A stretch of 5,560 bases of DNA. Source: Chloroflexota bacterium (lineage in GTDB: Bacteria; Chloroflexota; Dehalococcoidia; JABGRK01). A model generated the notes under the pieces. That model was not told where the DNA came from. It saw only the letters and a program-made list of their open reading frames with translations, and did not search any database. The translations under genes were made by a program, and so were the position numbers. Of the stretch, positions 4,384-5,560 are shown one piece after another (the first letter of the stretch is position 1; the number at the start of each line of letters is the position of its first letter). Location of the stretch: assembly GCA_030665485.1 (NCBI GenBank), contig DAOUZV010000083.1, positions 1 to 5,560 on the forward strand, written 5' to 3'.

Positions 4384-5560
4384 TTAATAGAAAAGTTTCT
4401 CCACGGTCGTACTTACTGATGTACGACAGGCGACAATAACGTGGTCTCTTGCTTTAACAACGCTGTCGCTTTGCGGGAAGTGGACGTTGCCCTCACTGGT
4501 ATAGGCCAGTAATTTGGAGCCAATTGGCAGGTGCAATTCCCCAAACGGTTTGTTTATTATTGATGCGTTTTCTGAGACAACATATTCGTTTATTTCTACC
4601 TGCCCACTCGCCAGTCTGGATACCGATACCACCTCGGCTAAACGGGCCAGACGGGCGATCTTCCCGGCGGATAGTTGCAGAGGAGATATCGCTATATCGA
4701 TTCCCACGGTTTCGGCCAGAGGCACGTACCCGGGTTTATCTACTATAGTAAGTACTCGTTTAATCCCCAGACTTTTACCCAGCAGCCCTAAAAGTATGTT
4801 CAGCTCGGCGCGGTCGGTAGTGGATATGAAGGCATCTGCAGATGCCACCCGCTCCTCAACCAGCAGGTCGTAGTCGCTGCCCTCGCCGTGCACTACCACT
4901 GCGTTGAGTTTTTGTGATATCTCCCAGCAGCGGCGCATGTTCTGCTCTATGATTTTTACTTCAACCCCCATTTCCTCCAGCTGCCGGGCTATGTGGAATC
5001 CTACTCGGCCGCCGCCGATGATAACGGCGCTATTTGTTTTGCCTTTTGGCTCAGCCAAAAGGGCGCCCAGTTCGTCCATATCAGATTTGGATGCTACCAG
5101 ATAAACTCGATCGCCTTCTTTTATGGTATCGCCTTCTGTGGGTATTATGGTATCTGCACCACGGCTGATAGCGGCTATGGAGCATGGTTTGGGGAAATCG
5201 ATGTCTTTTATCGGCTTATCCAGTATATCTTTTTTGGCTACCTTGAACTCGGTGAGGTATATATTGCCCTCGGCGAATTCCTCCATCGGCGTAACGTACA
5301 GGCTGGATAAAATGCGTCTGATCTCATCGGCTGCCACAATCTCTGGGTTGATTATAAGATCGATCCCGAGGTTCTTTGGTCTGAAAACCTTTCTGGCTTT
5401 TGTAGGAGCGTCCGTTGGTACAATCACGTAACCCGAGTATTCCTGGTTGCGCACCCGCGCCACGGTGCGCTTTGCGCCCAATTGCTTGGCCAGAAAGCAA
5501 ACCACTATGTTTGCCTCATCGCTGGCGGTGGTGGCGATTACGATGTCTGCTCTTTTAACC
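4384..5560 (-). CDS. trkA: Trk system regulatory subunit TrkA (two RCK units), N-terminus off the window
   Basis: The frame stays open to the right edge, giving 391 visible residues; a GTG at 5503-5505 is internal, since the codons before it continue the fold (DIVIATTASDEANIVVCFLA). Against a usual length of about 450, roughly the first 60-70 residues, including the first GxGxxG, are missing. Visible order (visible-residue numbering): end of RCK_N1 with ARVRNQEY and LGIDLIINPE, RCK_C1 (about 95-168), RCK_N2 (from about 178) with GGGRVG at 182-187 and acidic Glu205, then RCK_C2 (about 308-391). TrkA binds NAD(H)/ATP-type nucleotides and forms the cytoplasmic ring that gates TrkH, whose gene follows after 2 nt. 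RCK_N1 carries an apparent insertion between QEY and KNLGIDL, rich in charged and Pro/Thr residues. The linker between the halves is encoded by a perfect hairpin sequence. Function is assigned with high confidence; cofactor preference of the first half cannot be judged. Confidence 0.95.
   Translation of the reverse strand, partial: VKRADIVIATTASDEANIVVCFLAKQLGAKRTVARVRNQEYSGYVIVPTDAPTKARKVFRPKNLGIDLIINPEIVAADEIRRILSSLYVTPMEEFAEGNIYLTEFKVAKKDILDKPIKDIDFPKPCSIAAISRGADTIIPTEGDTIKEGDRVYLVASKSDMDELGALLAEPKGKTNSAVIIGGGRVGFHIARQLEEMGVEVKIIEQNMRRCWEISQKLNAVVVHGEGSDYDLLVEERVASADAFISTTDRAELNILLGLLGKSLGIKRVLTIVDKPGYVPLAETVGIDIAISPLQLSAGKIARLARLAEVVSVSRLASGQVEINEYVVSENASIINKPFGELHLPIGSKLLAYTSEGNVHFPQSDSVVKARDHVIVACRTSVSTTVEKLFY
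5042..5062. repeat. Perfect inverted repeat inside trkA (9-10 bp arms)
   Basis: CCTTTTGGC (5042-5050), TCA, GCCAAAAGG (5054-5062) is a perfect 9-bp hairpin with a 3-nt loop; counted as an inverted repeat, the arms are 10 bp about a single central base. It encodes the LLAEPKG linker between the two RCK halves of TrkA. Neither strand has a T tract after it, so it is not a standard terminator. Confidence 0.7.

Noticed and set aside
5503..5505. GTG as the start codon of trkA.
   Set aside because: The upstream codons to the window edge are open in frame and encode the expected RCK_N residues (VKRADIVIATTASDEANI), so the gene continues off the window.

Overview
The window is a compact stretch of bacterial chromosome with intermediate GC content. 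It is dominated by a leftward (minus-strand) potassium-transport cluster and shows no trace of mobile DNA, CRISPR, rRNA or tRNA genes. ATG starts, short intergenic gaps and Shine-Dalgarno sites at some genes indicate a bacterium. The style of the proteins (a full-length two-half TrkA, extra small RCK proteins and a stand-alone prephenate dehydratase with an ACT domain) would fit an anaerobic Chloroflexota/Dehalococcoidia-type genome. That placement is an impression, not something the sequence proves.

Layout from left to right. Positions 2-388 (+) hold the C-terminal part of a CinA/PncC-type nicotinamide-nucleotide amidase, cut by the left edge. It meets the end of pheA (385-1221, -) tail to tail with a 4-bp overlap. 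Reading leftward from the right edge, the minus strand carries trkA (4384-5560, N-terminus cut by the right edge), trkH (2921-4381), a 140-bp non-coding gap, a Usp-family protein (2319-2780), an RCK_N-only protein (1909-2307), an RCK_N+RCK_C protein (1230-1898) and pheA. The gaps between the last four genes are only 8-11 nt. The 2781-2920 gap holds a weak terminator-like hairpin at the end of trkH and two identical TATAAT boxes 40 bp apart. I therefore read the cluster as two transcription units, trkA-trkH and usp-rck-rck-pheA, possibly with read-through.

Function. TrkH is the membrane K+ channel subunit, and the double-RCK TrkA is its cytoplasmic nucleotide-binding gating ring. The second unit adds a Usp-like protein and two further RCK proteins that could form an additional or alternative regulatory ring. 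PheA, the last phenylalanine-specific step before transamination, seems to be a passenger at the end of that unit, yet it has the best ribosome-binding site in the window.

The genes are recognisable housekeeping types and I see no convincing new system. The points most worth a second look are the number and asymmetry of RCK proteins beside one channel, the loss of canonical ATP-motif residues in the Usp, the double TATAAT arrangement, and a strong perfect hairpin at the junction of the two halves of trkA.
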